From Ktedonobacterales bacterium (GTDB lineage Bacteria; Chloroflexota; Ktedonobacteria; Ktedonobacterales; DATBGS01), in contig DATBHW010000005.1 of the NCBI GenBank assembly GCA_036557285.1, forward strand, positions 62,001 through 126,000: DNA of 64,000 nucleotides, in the 5' to 3' direction. The stretch's first letter is position 1. The number at the start of each line of letters is the position of its first letter. Positions 42,301 through 51,451 of the stretch are shown one piece after another. The notes below the pieces were generated by a model, which saw only the letters and a program-made list of their open reading frames with translations, was not told where the DNA came from and did no database searches. The position numbers were made by a program, and so were the translations under genes.

Positions 42301-43902
42301 ATGCGCGCCGTATCCTGCATTGACGGGCATACCAGCACCAGACAGCAGAGTCATTTCATGCGCCAGACTGAACAACAAAAAAAGGGCTTAGCCCTGGAAC
42401 AGTCCCCTTCTCAAGCACTGGAAGAGCCTGCCAGTCGTCGCCAGGATACGCTCGCTGAGGCTGAGAAGGACGAGCAGGAGGAGAAGCCAACCAATAAATG
42501 GGCGGTGTTTGGCATTGTGGCTATCGGCATCTTTATGGCAACGCTCGATAGCAGCATTGTCAACATCAGCCTTCCCAGCATCAGCGCCTACTTCCAGACG
42601 CCGCTGAACGGACTGGTCGAATGGGTCATCATCGCCTATCTGATTACCATTGCCAGCGTCTTGCTCACCTTTGGACGCCTGGCCGACATCTTTGGGCGCA
42701 AAATGCTTTGGATGCTGGGCCTTGGCTCCTTCACGCTGGGTTCGGCCTTATGTGGCGCCGCGCCGTCGCTCCTGCTGCTCGTTGTCTTCCGCGCCTTACA
42801 GGGCATTGGCGGCGCGCTCCTCATGGCAAATAGTACCGCTATGCTCGTCCGCGCTTTTCCAGAGAGCGAACGTGGCCGGGTGTTGGGCCTCAACTCCGTA
42901 TCCGTCTCGCTGGGTATCAGTGCTGGCCCAACACTGGGCGGCCTTATCACCACCAGCTTAAGCTGGCGCTGGATCTTCTATGTCAACCTGCCCCTTGGCA
43001 TCCTTGGCCTCGTTTTAACATGGATCGTCCTCAAAGAGCCATTACGACTTCGTGGGCGACAAAGATTCGACCCCTGGGGCGCTGCGCTGCTCTCTGCCGG
43101 GATTACTGCCATCATGCTGGCCCTCTCATTTGGGGAAGAGCGCGGCTGGTTTTCCGCATTGATTATCGGGCTGTTCGTGGGCGGTTTCTTACCGCTAGTA
43201 GCATTCGTCTTTGCTGAGGGGCGGGTCGCTGAGCCGATCATTGATCTGCGTCTCTTCCACAACCGCCTCTTTGCCGCCGCGAACCTGAGTGGCTTGCTCA
43301 GCTTCTTTGCGCTCACTGCCGTAAGCTTCCTCTTGCCGTTTTATCTCGAAAACCTGCGCCATTTCCCCACTTATACCGCTGGCTTGCTGCTTACCCCTAT
43401 ACCGCTGGCCGTTTCACTCATTGCGCCGATCAGTGGACGCCTCTCAGACCACTTTGGTTCGCGTGTCCTCAGTTCCGCCGGGCTGGCGACTTCGACCTTC
43501 GGCCTCTGGCTGCTTACCGGACTCGAAGCCGATTCATCAATCTTCTCGATTATCTGGCGTCTGGTGGTGACAGGCATTGGCATCGGCCTGTTTCAATCCC
43601 CAAATAACAGCGCCGTCATGGGGACAGTACCCCGTGAACAGCGCGGCATCGGCGGTGGCTTCCTGGCAACAGTGCGAGTCGTGGGCCAGAGCCTGAGCGT
43701 CGCTGTCGCAGGGGCCGTCTTTGGTGGGCTGGGCGCTTCTCAAGCAGGCCAGATACTTGCCAACGCCGCCAACCTCTCGACAGTTGAGATTACGACGCTG
43801 CAAACTACCTTCCTCACCGGCTTTCATACCGCCCTGCTCGTCTGCATGGGCATAGCGTCCATTGGTGTGTTCACTTCGCTGGTACGGGGCAATGGCCGCT
43901 AG
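42301..43902 (+). CDS. MFS exporter, DHA2 (14-helix) family
   Basis: A 533-residue protein, with a polar, Glu-rich N-terminal tail (about 65 residues) and about 14 hydrophobic segments. ATLDSSIVNISLPSI near residue 80 is the DHA2 motif D1, GRLADIFGRKMLWMLG is motif A, and the GISAGPTLGGLI segment is motif C of drug:H+ antiporters. It probably exports drugs or other small molecules. The start is uncertain: ATG 42301 and ATG 42358 both lack a good ribosome-binding site. It ends 95 bases before the DksA/TraR gene. Confidence 0.9.
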   Translation: MRAVSCIDGHTSTRQQSHFMRQTEQQKKGLALEQSPSQALEEPASRRQDTLAEAEKDEQEEKPTNKWAVFGIVAIGIFMATLDSSIVNISLPSISAYFQTPLNGLVEWVIIAYLITIASVLLTFGRLADIFGRKMLWMLGLGSFTLGSALCGAAPSLLLLVVFRALQGIGGALLMANSTAMLVRAFPESERGRVLGLNSVSVSLGISAGPTLGGLITTSLSWRWIFYVNLPLGILGLVLTWIVLKEPLRLRGRQRFDPWGAALLSAGITAIMLALSFGEERGWFSALIIGLFVGGFLPLVAFVFAEGRVAEPIIDLRLFHNRLFAAANLSGLLSFFALTAVSFLLPFYLENLRHFPTYTAGLLLTPIPLAVSLIAPISGRLSDHFGSRVLSSAGLATSTFGLWLLTGLEADSSIFSIIWRLVVTGIGIGLFQSPNNSAVMGTVPREQRGIGGGFLATVRVVGQSLSVAVAGAVFGGLGASQAGQILANAANLSTVEITTLQTTFLTGFHTALLVCMGIASIGVFTSLVRGNGR

Positions 43903-43997
43903 CCACTCAACAGAGGAAATAAGAGCGCCTCCAATGGGCTTGCCATCTGAGGATGGCTAGGCTACAATCTCCTTATCGAAAAGAAAGTGATAGCCCT

Positions 43998-44414
43998 ATG
44001 ACTGAAGCAAATCAAGCCCCCACACTTCCCATAGACGCATTGCGTCAGCGGCTGATCGACGAAATGCGGCGGCTGGAGCATGAGCTATACCAACTCACTC
44101 GCGGAGATGAGGCCGTCAGCGCCACCGAGCCAACACTGGAAAGGGATGGAATGGCAGGCGATCAAGCCGACGATGCGAGCGTCCTTTCTCAAGCAGAACG
44201 CAACCGGGCGATCATCGCGCATACCCAGCAGCTTCTCAGTCAGGTAAACGAGGCGCTAGCACGCATAGACGCTGGAACCTATGGGAAGTGTACTCATTGT
44301 GAGCGTCCGATTCAGCCAGCCAGGCTTCAGGCGATACCCTCTGTCGCGCTCTGCATGGACTGTCAGACCAAAAGTGAACTAGCCCAAAATCGGGGAGGAC
44401 GGCCACAAGCTTGA
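43998..44414 (+). CDS. TraR/DksA-type zinc-finger protein
   Basis: A 138-residue protein with a helical coiled-coil N-terminal half (about 10-90, Glu and Leu rich) and a C4 zinc finger near the C-terminus (CTHCERPI...CMDC). DksA-like proteins bind RNA polymerase and respond to ppGpp; this one lacks the acidic DxxDxA tip that I would expect, so it may be a YteA-type relative. ATG 43998 is preferred; the frame opens at 43953. Its stop overlaps lspA as TGATG, so the two are coupled. Confidence 0.8.
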   Translation: MTEANQAPTLPIDALRQRLIDEMRRLEHELYQLTRGDEAVSATEPTLERDGMAGDQADDASVLSQAERNRAIIAHTQQLLSQVNEALARIDAGTYGKCTHCERPIQPARLQAIPSVALCMDCQTKSELAQNRGGRPQA

Positions 44415-44983
44415 TGAAGAACCGCCCATATGTGTATGATCTGATCATGCTTCTGGTTGGGGCATTGACGATCACCCTGGACCAATGGAGCAAAGCCGCC
44501 GTTCGGCAGTATTTTGGTACCTGCAACACCGGCGCTTATATCCCATTCCCGAACGATCATTTTGGCCTGACCTACGCCTGCAACACTGGCGCAGCCTTTA
44601 GCTTATTTCAACACGGACACGAAATCCTGCTTTTTCTATTTATTGCCGCTGCGCTGGCCGTCGTCATCTGGCTCTATATCCATTTTTCCAGTCAGCCCAG
44701 CCTGCTGCTCAAGCTGAGTTTCGGCCTTGTCCTGGGGGGAGCCATTGGCAACCTGATTGATCGCTTCCGCCTGGGATATGTCACCGATTTTCTCCTCTTC
44801 ACCGTCAGGCAGGTTGGATTTCTCTTTCCCGTCTTTAACCTGGCCGACAGCGCGATCTGCCTGGGCATCTTCTTGTTGATGATCTATCTCTGGAGACGCC
44901 CAACGCCAGCAAAGCGCACACCAGGCCCTCAGAAAACTGATCCGACGATGGCTGAACCAGCCTCAGCCGAGCGCCCTTCTTAG
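44414..44983 (+). CDS. lspA: Lipoprotein signal peptidase (signal peptidase II)
   Basis: A 189-residue membrane protease with four hydrophobic segments, processing lipoproteins such as ModA. Catalytic Asp are in LIDRFRLGYVTDF and FPVFNLADSAI, preceded by the family block NTGAAFSLF and ALVLGGAIGNLIDR-like sequence. The 30-residue Pro/Ala/Glu-rich C-terminal tail is unusual. The start ATG overlaps the DksA stop. The TAG stop (44981-44983) lies within CTTAG at the boundary of MITE copy C; an uninserted allele would have the same stop. Confidence 0.92.
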   Translation: MKNRPYVYDLIMLLVGALTITLDQWSKAAVRQYFGTCNTGAYIPFPNDHFGLTYACNTGAAFSLFQHGHEILLFLFIAAALAVVIWLYIHFSSQPSLLLKLSFGLVLGGAIGNLIDRFRLGYVTDFLLFTVRQVGFLFPVFNLADSAICLGIFLLMIYLWRRPTPAKRTPGPQKTDPTMAEPASAERPS

Positions 44984-45085
44984 AGCGCCTCACACAACCT
45001 CCGCACGAGCAGGGGCGGGGTTGGAGCGCCGTCCTTCCAGGCGGCAGGGGTGGGGCCACCCGTCGGTGGTGTGAGGCATTCTTAG
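44979..45085 (+). mobile_element. 107-bp MITE-like element, copy C
   Basis: CTTAG at both ends (44979-44983, 45081-45085), terminal repeats GAGCGCCTCACACAACC and the complement of GAATGCCTCACACCACC. It lies between lspA and rluD in sense orientation, 33 bases before the rluD start. The lspA stop codon is in the left CTTAG. Confidence 0.88.
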
Positions 45086-45118
45086 GCGATGCAAGCGTTC
45101 CACCCTCGTGAGGTTCCG

Positions 45119-46063
45119 ATGGCGCCAGGCAATCTGGGGAACAAGACCACTGAAGAACTTACCTACACCGGCTCAGACAGCGCCCGCATTGACGTGTTCA
45201 TCGCTCGCGCCCTGCCGCGCCTTTCCCGCACAAAAGTTCAGGCGCTCATCAAGCAAAACGCCATCCTCCTCAACGAGCGTCCGGCCAAAGCCAGCGACAG
45301 GCTGGAGTCTGGCGACACCATACTGGTGAACGAGCCAGTAGAGGAAAAAGCGCAGACGGCCCCTGGAGAGCCAGCCTTCCCATTGGAGATACTTTTTGAG
45401 GATGACCAGATCATTGTCGTCAACAAACCGGCTGGCCTGGTCGTCCACCCTGCCGCGGGCCACAACGGCAACACGCTCGCGGATATGCTCCTGGCGCGCG
45501 ACCCAACTATCGCCCAGGCCGTGAATCCCGCCAATCAGCATCGCCCCGGCATCGTTCACCGGCTCGATAAAGATACCTCCGGGCTGCTCATCGTTGCTAA
45601 GACTTCTACTGCGATGATGGGCCTTGCCCAACAGTTCGAGGCACGCGCCGTCACCAAACGCTATCTGGCATTAGTAGAGGGCCATCTCCCGCTGGCCGAA
45701 GGCGCCATTGAGGCCCCCATCGGACGCGATCAACGCCACCGGCAGCGCATGGCAATCACTGCACAACATGGCCGCCACGCGCACACCCTCTTTTGGGTTG
45801 AGCACGAGTTTAGCCGCTTTACCCTGCTGCGGGTCCAGATTGTGACGGGCCGCACCCATCAGATTCGCGTGCATCTCGCGGCCATCGGACACCCCGTTGT
45901 GGGTGATCACGTATATGGCCGCGCGCAGCCCCAGGAACCGCCCCGGATGTTTTTACACGCCGCCGAACTCCAATTCAGACATCCAGTAACCAGCCAGCCG
46001 CTGGCCTTCCAAGCGCCTCTGCCGCCCGATCTTCAGGATTTTCTTGAGGGTCTTCAACCCTGA
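45119..46063 (+). CDS. rluD: Ribosomal large-subunit pseudouridine synthase, RluD-type
   Basis: A 314-residue enzyme converting uridines in 23S rRNA to pseudouridine. An N-terminal S4 domain (about 10-70, RIDVFIARALPRLSRTKVQALIKQ) binds RNA. The catalytic Asp is in HRLDKDTSGLL, with the downstream motif GRTHQIRVHLAAIGHPVVGD. ATG 45119 is preferred because GAGG lies five to six bases upstream; the frame opens at 45089. lspA-rluD is a common gene order in bacteria, here separated by a MITE. Confidence 0.93.
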   Translation: MAPGNLGNKTTEELTYTGSDSARIDVFIARALPRLSRTKVQALIKQNAILLNERPAKASDRLESGDTILVNEPVEEKAQTAPGEPAFPLEILFEDDQIIVVNKPAGLVVHPAAGHNGNTLADMLLARDPTIAQAVNPANQHRPGIVHRLDKDTSGLLIVAKTSTAMMGLAQQFEARAVTKRYLALVEGHLPLAEGAIEAPIGRDQRHRQRMAITAQHGRHAHTLFWVEHEFSRFTLLRVQIVTGRTHQIRVHLAAIGHPVVGDHVYGRAQPQEPPRMFLHAAELQFRHPVTSQPLAFQAPLPPDLQDFLEGLQP

Positions 46064-46226
46064 CCCATTTCAGCTTCAGACAGAGCAGCGCCAAAATGCT
46101 CTGAATCCTCGCTCGCACTTGCAGCCAGCCGTAACCGGATGTAGTATGAGCCTTACAGGGCAGCAAGAAGAGGTGGGGTTGGAGACCCGCCGTATCAACC
46201 ATCTTGACAAAAAGGAGTGCATCCCC

Positions 46227-46949
46227 ATGCAGAACAGTCGTTACCAGCTTACCTGGCTCGGTCATGGCACGTTCAAGCTTCAGACTCCGCACGGCAAAAA
46301 GATTCTGATCGACCCCTGGGTACAGGGAAATCCAGCCTGCCCGGCAGACCAGAAGAGCATTACTCAGTTGGATTTGATGCTCATCACCCACGGACACTTC
46401 GACCACATCGCCGACGCTGTGACCATCGCAGCAGAGGCCAAACCCTCAACCGTCATTGGCGTCTTTGAAACCTGCAACTGGCTGGAGAGCAAGGGCGTCC
46501 AGAACTGCTCTGGAATGAACATTGGCGGAACTCAGAACATTGACGGCGTGCGTGTGACAATGACCCATGCCGACCACAGTTGCGGCATTCTGGATGGTAA
46601 CACCATCATCTACGGAGGTGTCGCCGCTGGCTACGTCATCGAACTAGAAAACGGTGCGACTCTCTATCACGCAGGCGATACCGGCCTGTTCGGAGATATG
46701 CAACTGATCGGCGAACTCCATCGCCCCAGCGTTGCTGTACTCCCCATTGGCGACCACTTTACTATGGGACCACGCGACGCTGCCTACGCCTGCAAGCTGC
46801 TCCAACCGCAAGCCGTCATCCCCATGCACTTCGCCACCTTCCCGCTGCTGACCGGAACGCCGAAAACGTTTAGCGAGGAGCTTGCCAAACTGGGATTACA
46901 GCATATCGAGGTCATCACCATGCAGCCCGGCCAGACCATCGCGCGTTGA
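46227..46949 (+). CDS. Metal-dependent hydrolase, UPF0173 (MBL fold)
   Basis: A 240-residue beta-lactamase-fold protein. The metal site is THGHFDHI (HxHxDH) near residue 53, with further ligands in ADHSCG, HAGDTGLFGD and the C-terminal PMHFATFP. The first residues YQLTWLGHGTFKLQT are diagnostic of UPF0173/YtkL. Its physiological substrate is not known. AAAAAGGAG lies nine bases before ATG 46227; the frame opens further upstream at 46044. Followed by a long repeat-rich gap. Confidence 0.92.
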   Translation: MQNSRYQLTWLGHGTFKLQTPHGKKILIDPWVQGNPACPADQKSITQLDLMLITHGHFDHIADAVTIAAEAKPSTVIGVFETCNWLESKGVQNCSGMNIGGTQNIDGVRVTMTHADHSCGILDGNTIIYGGVAAGYVIELENGATLYHAGDTGLFGDMQLIGELHRPSVAVLPIGDHFTMGPRDAAYACKLLQPQAVIPMHFATFPLLTGTPKTFSEELAKLGLQHIEVITMQPGQTIAR

Positions 46950-46980
46950 TACCTTATCTTCTTGAATATTTGCAGATGCC

Positions 46981-47215
46981 ACTTGCAGGCAAAACGACGG
47001 TTGTTTGCCTGGAAGGCGGCGCTGCAAGTAAGGTTCCACCAATGATCGGGGGTTGCCGCTTGTAGCGCCGCCGTCTCGGCGGCTCAACGCTGCGCCAGGG
47101 CGCGCGTTCGCCCTCCGGGCCACGGCGCCAGCAAGCCAACGCTGGCCGCCGGGACGGCGGCGCTACAGGTGGCTGGCCGCCGAGACGGCGGCGCTACCAG
47201 TGGCGCGCCGCGTTT
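46981..47215. repeat. Cluster of GTAGCGCC/CTTGCAG palindromic repeats
   Basis: The 388-base gap 46950-47337 is filled by palindromes. Unit one (46981-47029) has ACTTGCAG/CTGCAAGT ends and an inner AGGCAAA/TTTGCCT stem. Unit two (about 47059-47168) has ends CTTGTAGCGCCGCC and GGCGGCGCTACAG around another GC-rich palindrome. Half a unit follows (47175-47200, GAGACGGCGGCGCTACCAG). They share the core with 25891-25950 and the 107-bp elements. No ORF of significance; nothing recognisable in 47216-47337 other than the upstream region of the next gene. Confidence 0.8.
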
Positions 47216-47337
47216 GCCAACACCTCATGTTTGGCAGAACCTGCAAGTAACTCCCTCTTGCGTTTTGTGATTGCTTCTGGTAATCTTGGCCGCAAACCTC
47301 AGAGGGCGCTGCCCGCAGCAGCGAGAGGGGGGAGGAT

Positions 47338-47871
47338 GTGATACCGAACTCGAAAGAAGCGCGTATCCAGGGAGGGGACGCTGCGAAAGGCAACCGGCGG
47401 AGAAGCCAGCGTATCACTGCGCAAACACCAGTGAAACCGATAACAGCGCCCCGCCGCGTGAAGCTGATCTCGAATCTGGCGCTGACAGCACTCCTGGGCG
47501 TAATCTTGCTCACGCTAAGCCTCTGGTTAGGAGGCATCCATCTGCCATTTCTCCCAACCGTCCCCGATCAGCCCAGCCTCAGTATCAGTGACGGGCCATA
47601 TCGAGTAGGAAGCATCATCCAATTGCGAGGCGCGCATTTCTCTCGCTATGCCATTATCGTTCTGCTCCGCGATGAGCAGCCGGCCACCGACAGCAACGGG
47701 CTGCGGCAGTCGGTTGACTCAGACGGCCAGGGAGCCTTCACCGCCACTCTGACGCTCACCGCCGATTGGAGTCCGGGCAACCATATCCTTGCCGCCAAAG
47801 ATACTAGCAGCGGCCAGCAAGTCTCAGTTGCCATATCCGTAGAAAAAGCCACAGGCCAGCGCGCAGGCTAA
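47338..47871 (+). CDS. Membrane-anchored TIG/Ig-like domain protein
   Basis: A 177-residue protein with a basic N-terminal tail (1-40), one membrane helix (about 44-66, LALTALLGVILLTLSLWLGG) and an extracytoplasmic beta-rich domain (about 75-170). The domain pattern (YRVGSIIQLRGAHFSRYAIIVLLRD) fits a TIG/IPT immunoglobulin-like fold. GTG 47338 is the start, with GGGGAGG four bases upstream. Function unknown, perhaps a cell-surface protein. Converges with nnr; stop codons are only seven bases apart. Confidence 0.65.
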   Translation: MIPNSKEARIQGGDAAKGNRRRSQRITAQTPVKPITAPRRVKLISNLALTALLGVILLTLSLWLGGIHLPFLPTVPDQPSLSISDGPYRVGSIIQLRGAHFSRYAIIVLLRDEQPATDSNGLRQSVDSDGQGAFTATLTLTADWSPGNHILAAKDTSSGQQVSVAISVEKATGQRAG

Positions 47872-47877
47872 CTTTCT

Positions 47878-49425
47878 CTAACCCATTGCTTGGATCTGCT
47901 TGCGCGCTACTGGCAGCAAGGGGAGAAGATCGCTTGCCAACAACCCGGCGTCGCCTGTGGTTTCGCTTGCGATACTTCCGGCGCGGCTGTGCAAAAAGAC
48001 CCCTGCCGACGCCGCCTCGAAGGGGGCCATGCCCTGCGCCAGCAAACCGCCAATCGCGCCCGCCAGCACATCGCCCGTCCCCGCTGTTGCCAGCGCCGGA
48101 TTCCCACGCCAGTTGATACGCGCCCGGCCATCGGGCGCAGCGATGATCGTACAGGCTCCCTTCAACACCACCACCTGGCCCCATTCGCGCGCCCTGACCT
48201 GGGCAATCTCCAGCCGATCAGGCCCACCGCCAGATACCTGTTGGCCGCCACAAAGGCGACTCATCTCGCCAGGGTGAGGCGTCAGAATGCTCTCCTTTGG
48301 CAAAAGCTCCCACCAATGTTCAAGCGATGCCAGATTATTCAGTCCATCGGCGTCAAGGACCAGCCTGGGGCGTTCAGCGTCAGGCATCGCTCTCAAACCC
48401 TCCAACACCCTGAACAAAAGAGAACGTGTTGCCTCGCTGCGCCCCAACCCAGGCCCCATCACCAACGCGCCATAGCCCTCTAGCGCGCCAAGCAGCGCCT
48501 TTGCCCGCTCTTCAGGCGCGGCCTGGGCGCCAGGCAGCAGCGCGAAAGTCGCCTCAGAGTGTTTGGCGCTGTATATCGGCAGCATCTCTGGCTCAACCGC
48601 AAGGGTAATCAACCCGGCGCCAATACGCCCGGCGGCTGTTGCCGCCAGATAGGCCGAGCCAGGATAGGGTGGCGAACCGGCCAACACCATCACCTTGCCA
48701 AAGGTACCCTTATTACTCTCCAGCGGGCGCGCGGGCAGCTCCTGCCGCGCCAGCGCATCGGTCAGCATCTCCAGGCGAATAGTCTCATCCATATCCGCTG
48801 GCAGACCAATGCTGCCCACCAGGAGTTCACCCACCAGCGCAGCCCCAGGAAAGAAAAAGAGGCCCAGTTTCGGGTTTGCCAGCGTGATCGTCACATCAGC
48901 CGGAATAGCCCCTTCATCGGCCTGCCCCGTATCTGCGTTCACCCCGGTTGGCAGGTCCACAGCCACCACACGCAGATCACGTCGCTTCTCGCGCGCCTCA
49001 CGAACTATCGCCAGCGCCGCGCGCATCGTCGGGTCCAACGGGCGCGAACGCCCCGTACCTAGAATGGCATCGAACACGAAATCTGCCGAGGCCAGCGCCA
49101 CACGCAGATGCTTCAGATCATCACGAACCGGGATCGCAAAGCCACCCTCACCCCCCAACACTATCTGACCCTCTTTCCACAGATAGAGGGTTAGACGCGC
49201 GCCCCAGCTTTTCAGGTGGCGGGCAATCACCAACCCATCGCCGCCATTGTTGCCCGGCCCGATGAGCAGCGCCGCGTTTTTTCCCTGAATATCGCCAGCC
49301 CAGCCGCGAAAGAGATCAGCGGCGCTGCGCCCCGCGTTCTCCATCAACACCCGCGACGACATCCCCAGTTCACGCTCGGCCCGCGCCTCCAGTTCGCGCA
49401 TCTGGTCAATCGAGACAATTTTCAT
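47878..49425 (-). CDS. nnr: Bifunctional NAD(P)HX epimerase/dehydratase
   Basis: Repairs hydrated NADH and NADPH. Residues about 1-215 are the YjeF_N epimerase (GPGNNGGDGLVIARHL, AVDLPTGVNADTG), and about 230-515 the ADP-dependent dehydratase (VMVLAGSPPYPGSAYLA, VMGPGLGRSEAT, LDADGLNNL, LTPHPGEMSRL, and GTGDVLAGAIGGLLAQG near the C-terminus). ATG 49425 is preferred (AAAGGAG seven bases upstream); the frame opens at 49515. Length is typical of the fused form. Confidence 0.95.
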   Translation of the reverse strand: MKIVSIDQMRELEARAERELGMSSRVLMENAGRSAADLFRGWAGDIQGKNAALLIGPGNNGGDGLVIARHLKSWGARLTLYLWKEGQIVLGGEGGFAIPVRDDLKHLRVALASADFVFDAILGTGRSRPLDPTMRAALAIVREAREKRRDLRVVAVDLPTGVNADTGQADEGAIPADVTITLANPKLGLFFFPGAALVGELLVGSIGLPADMDETIRLEMLTDALARQELPARPLESNKGTFGKVMVLAGSPPYPGSAYLAATAAGRIGAGLITLAVEPEMLPIYSAKHSEATFALLPGAQAAPEERAKALLGALEGYGALVMGPGLGRSEATRSLLFRVLEGLRAMPDAERPRLVLDADGLNNLASLEHWWELLPKESILTPHPGEMSRLCGGQQVSGGGPDRLEIAQVRAREWGQVVVLKGACTIIAAPDGRARINWRGNPALATAGTGDVLAGAIGGLLAQGMAPFEAASAGVFLHSRAGSIASETTGDAGLLASDLLPLLPVARKQIQAMG

Positions 49426-49545
49426 CGCTCGCTCCTTTTGCTCTGCACAAGCCTGACGGCCTGGACTAAGGGCGCTTATCTGCTGTATCCCCGAAGTCAT
49501 TGTAGCACGAAGCAAGCCATAAAAACGTGAAGAGCAGGCGAACTA

Positions 49546-50112
49546 TCAGACCTTCACGCGCTCGACATACCCGCCAGTGCGGGTATCAATCTTGATCACA
49601 TCGCCTGTCTCGACAAAGAGCGGCACATTGACGGTAGCGCCGGTCTCCACCCTAGCCGCTTTCAAGACATTCGTCGCTGTATCCCCGCGTACTGCCTGCT
49701 CGGTATAGGTCACTTCCAGCGTGATAAACGTCGGCAGTTCGACGCCGACCACTTCTTCCCCATCAAAAAGCGCTTCTACAACCATCCCCTCCTTGAGAAA
49801 CACTGCACTCTCTCCCAGCATCTCTATCGGCAGAGGAAACTGGTCATAGGTCTCGGTGTTCATAAAAATATAATCCTGGCCGTCCTGATACAAATACTGG
49901 CAGGAGCGATGCTCCACGCGAACCACTTCGATCTCTTCGCCAGAACGGAAGCGCACGTCCTGCACACGCCCGGTCTTCAAGTTTTTCAGCCTCGTGCGAA
50001 TAAACGCGCGCCAGTTTCCTGGGCTGACATGATGAAACTCGACCACGCTCTGAAGCTCACCATTATAGCGAATAATCAAACCATTGCGAATATCGGATGT
50101 TGTCCCTGGCAT
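49546..50112 (-). CDS. efp: Elongation factor P with unusual PGNW loop
   Basis: A 188-residue, three-domain EF-P that helps ribosomes through polyproline. KOW-like domain I (1-65), then OB domains II and III, ending in DTRTGGYVERV. The tip of domain I reads VSPGNWRAF: position 33 is Asn where the modified Lys or Arg usually sits. Hence neither the lysine (EpmA) nor the rhamnosyl-arginine (EarP) modification looks possible at that position. AGGAGG lies upstream of ATG. No modification genes are in the window. Confidence 0.94.
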   Translation of the reverse strand: MPGTTSDIRNGLIIRYNGELQSVVEFHHVSPGNWRAFIRTRLKNLKTGRVQDVRFRSGEEIEVVRVEHRSCQYLYQDGQDYIFMNTETYDQFPLPIEMLGESAVFLKEGMVVEALFDGEEVVGVELPTFITLEVTYTEQAVRGDTATNVLKAARVETGATVNVPLFVETGDVIKIDTRTGGYVERVKV

Positions 50113-50189
50113 GGACTTCCTAACCTCCTAAGCTACCCAAGAACCTTAAAGCAATTTCATAGTATAGCACACCTACAACGGCTGCCTGT

Positions 50190-51329
50190 CTATATGTATG
50201 ATCGCTCGTCTTTTTTCAGCCCATCTTTTTGCAGCAGGTAGATTCGCCCCCACTCACCCAGCACCGCAACCGAATAGCCGCGCACAATCTGTAAGCTGCT
50301 CTGCTGCCGCACTGCTGCTTTGAGTAATTCATACTGGCTGCTCAAAATGACTGCTCTCCCGCCGCGTTTCAGCACGCGCGCCAATTCAGCCAGAAAAGCC
50401 GGATAGAGCTGCTCAACCTCATTCCGGGAGCCGATCTGCTTGCCAAAAGGCGGGTTCGTTGCCACCGCGTCAATTGATTCCGAGGCAAGCGGCAGCTTAC
50501 GAGCATCCCAACGAGAGACGCGCCAATGTCCGCCCAGCCCGGCAAGATTCTTTCGAGCAGTTTCAACATGACGAGCCACACTATCACCCCCAAGCGCCTG
50601 CTGGTACTTCCCAACCAGCATCCGCTCAGCCAGCAGCGTCCCGCTCCCACACATCGGGTCCAGAAACGTATCGTGTTCATCTGGCGTGGTCAAGAAGACC
50701 ATCGCTGCCGCCACCGACGGGCGCAGTGACGTGGGCAGATGTGCCGTTTGATACGCTCGATGCCGCATCGTCCGGTCTGAAAGACGTAGCCCACAGAGCA
50801 GCCTGCCGCCCAACAAGTTCGTCCAGACCTCTAGATTGGCGTCTTCCTCCACCAGCAGCCAGGTATCTCCCAGGCGGCGTCCCAGCCCTTTCAGAACGGC
50901 CTGCTCGACATCCACACGACGAAACTGATGCTGGCCCTCCATGCGCGTCACCACTCGATAGGTCAGGCGGGAAGCACGCCCACGCAGCTTGCTAAATACG
51001 TGAACCGCTTGCCCAAAGAGCGGATCAGCTTCAATGGCGCGCGTCACCTCTTGCAGCGCGCCCCTGCCGCGCGAAGCGATCTCGCTGGAAAGCGCCAGCA
51101 AAAACACATCTTCAACTGTGCGCAGTTCCAGCAGACTCTCTGCCGACCCGTCGTAATCAAAAACGAGGATGCCATTCCGCTCTTTGGCAAACAGATATTC
51201 TTTCAGCCGTGCGCCCGGAAAACGCTGATGCGCCTCCAGCCAGGCGATTTGCTCAACGCCTGGCATCGTCTGCGCATAGTAGGGCAGCAAAGCGGGCTTG
51301 CTGGCTGTCGAGCGCGGCGCGGATGGCAT
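50190..51329 (-). CDS. THUMP-domain class I SAM-dependent methyltransferase
   Basis: A 379-residue RNA methyltransferase. Residues about 60-165 look like a ferredoxin-like plus THUMP RNA-binding region (QAVLKGLGRRLGDTWLLVEE). Residues about 190-370 are the catalytic domain: SAM-binding FLDPMCGSGTLLAERML and the N-methylation motif TNPPFGKQIG. The overall plan fits Trm14/RlmL-type guanine-N2 methylation of tRNA or rRNA; the exact site is unknown. Confidence 0.88.
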   Translation of the reverse strand: MPSAPRSTASKPALLPYYAQTMPGVEQIAWLEAHQRFPGARLKEYLFAKERNGILVFDYDGSAESLLELRTVEDVFLLALSSEIASRGRGALQEVTRAIEADPLFGQAVHVFSKLRGRASRLTYRVVTRMEGQHQFRRVDVEQAVLKGLGRRLGDTWLLVEEDANLEVWTNLLGGRLLCGLRLSDRTMRHRAYQTAHLPTSLRPSVAAAMVFLTTPDEHDTFLDPMCGSGTLLAERMLVGKYQQALGGDSVARHVETARKNLAGLGGHWRVSRWDARKLPLASESIDAVATNPPFGKQIGSRNEVEQLYPAFLAELARVLKRGGRAVILSSQYELLKAAVRQQSSLQIVRGYSVAVLGEWGRIYLLQKDGLKKDERSYI

Positions 51330-51451
51330 ACTACTCTCTTCACCCTTTCATTTGACAAAGCCCTGCTTGCCGCGACATAATACGGCACGCCAAATAATGA
51401 CACCAGTTACCTGAGCCGCTATCCGCCACATTGGAGGAGGAGAATAGAGTA

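Noticed and set aside
46981-47215. CRISPR array
   Set aside because: Repeats are palindromic, unequal in length and not regularly spaced; no cas gene is nearby.
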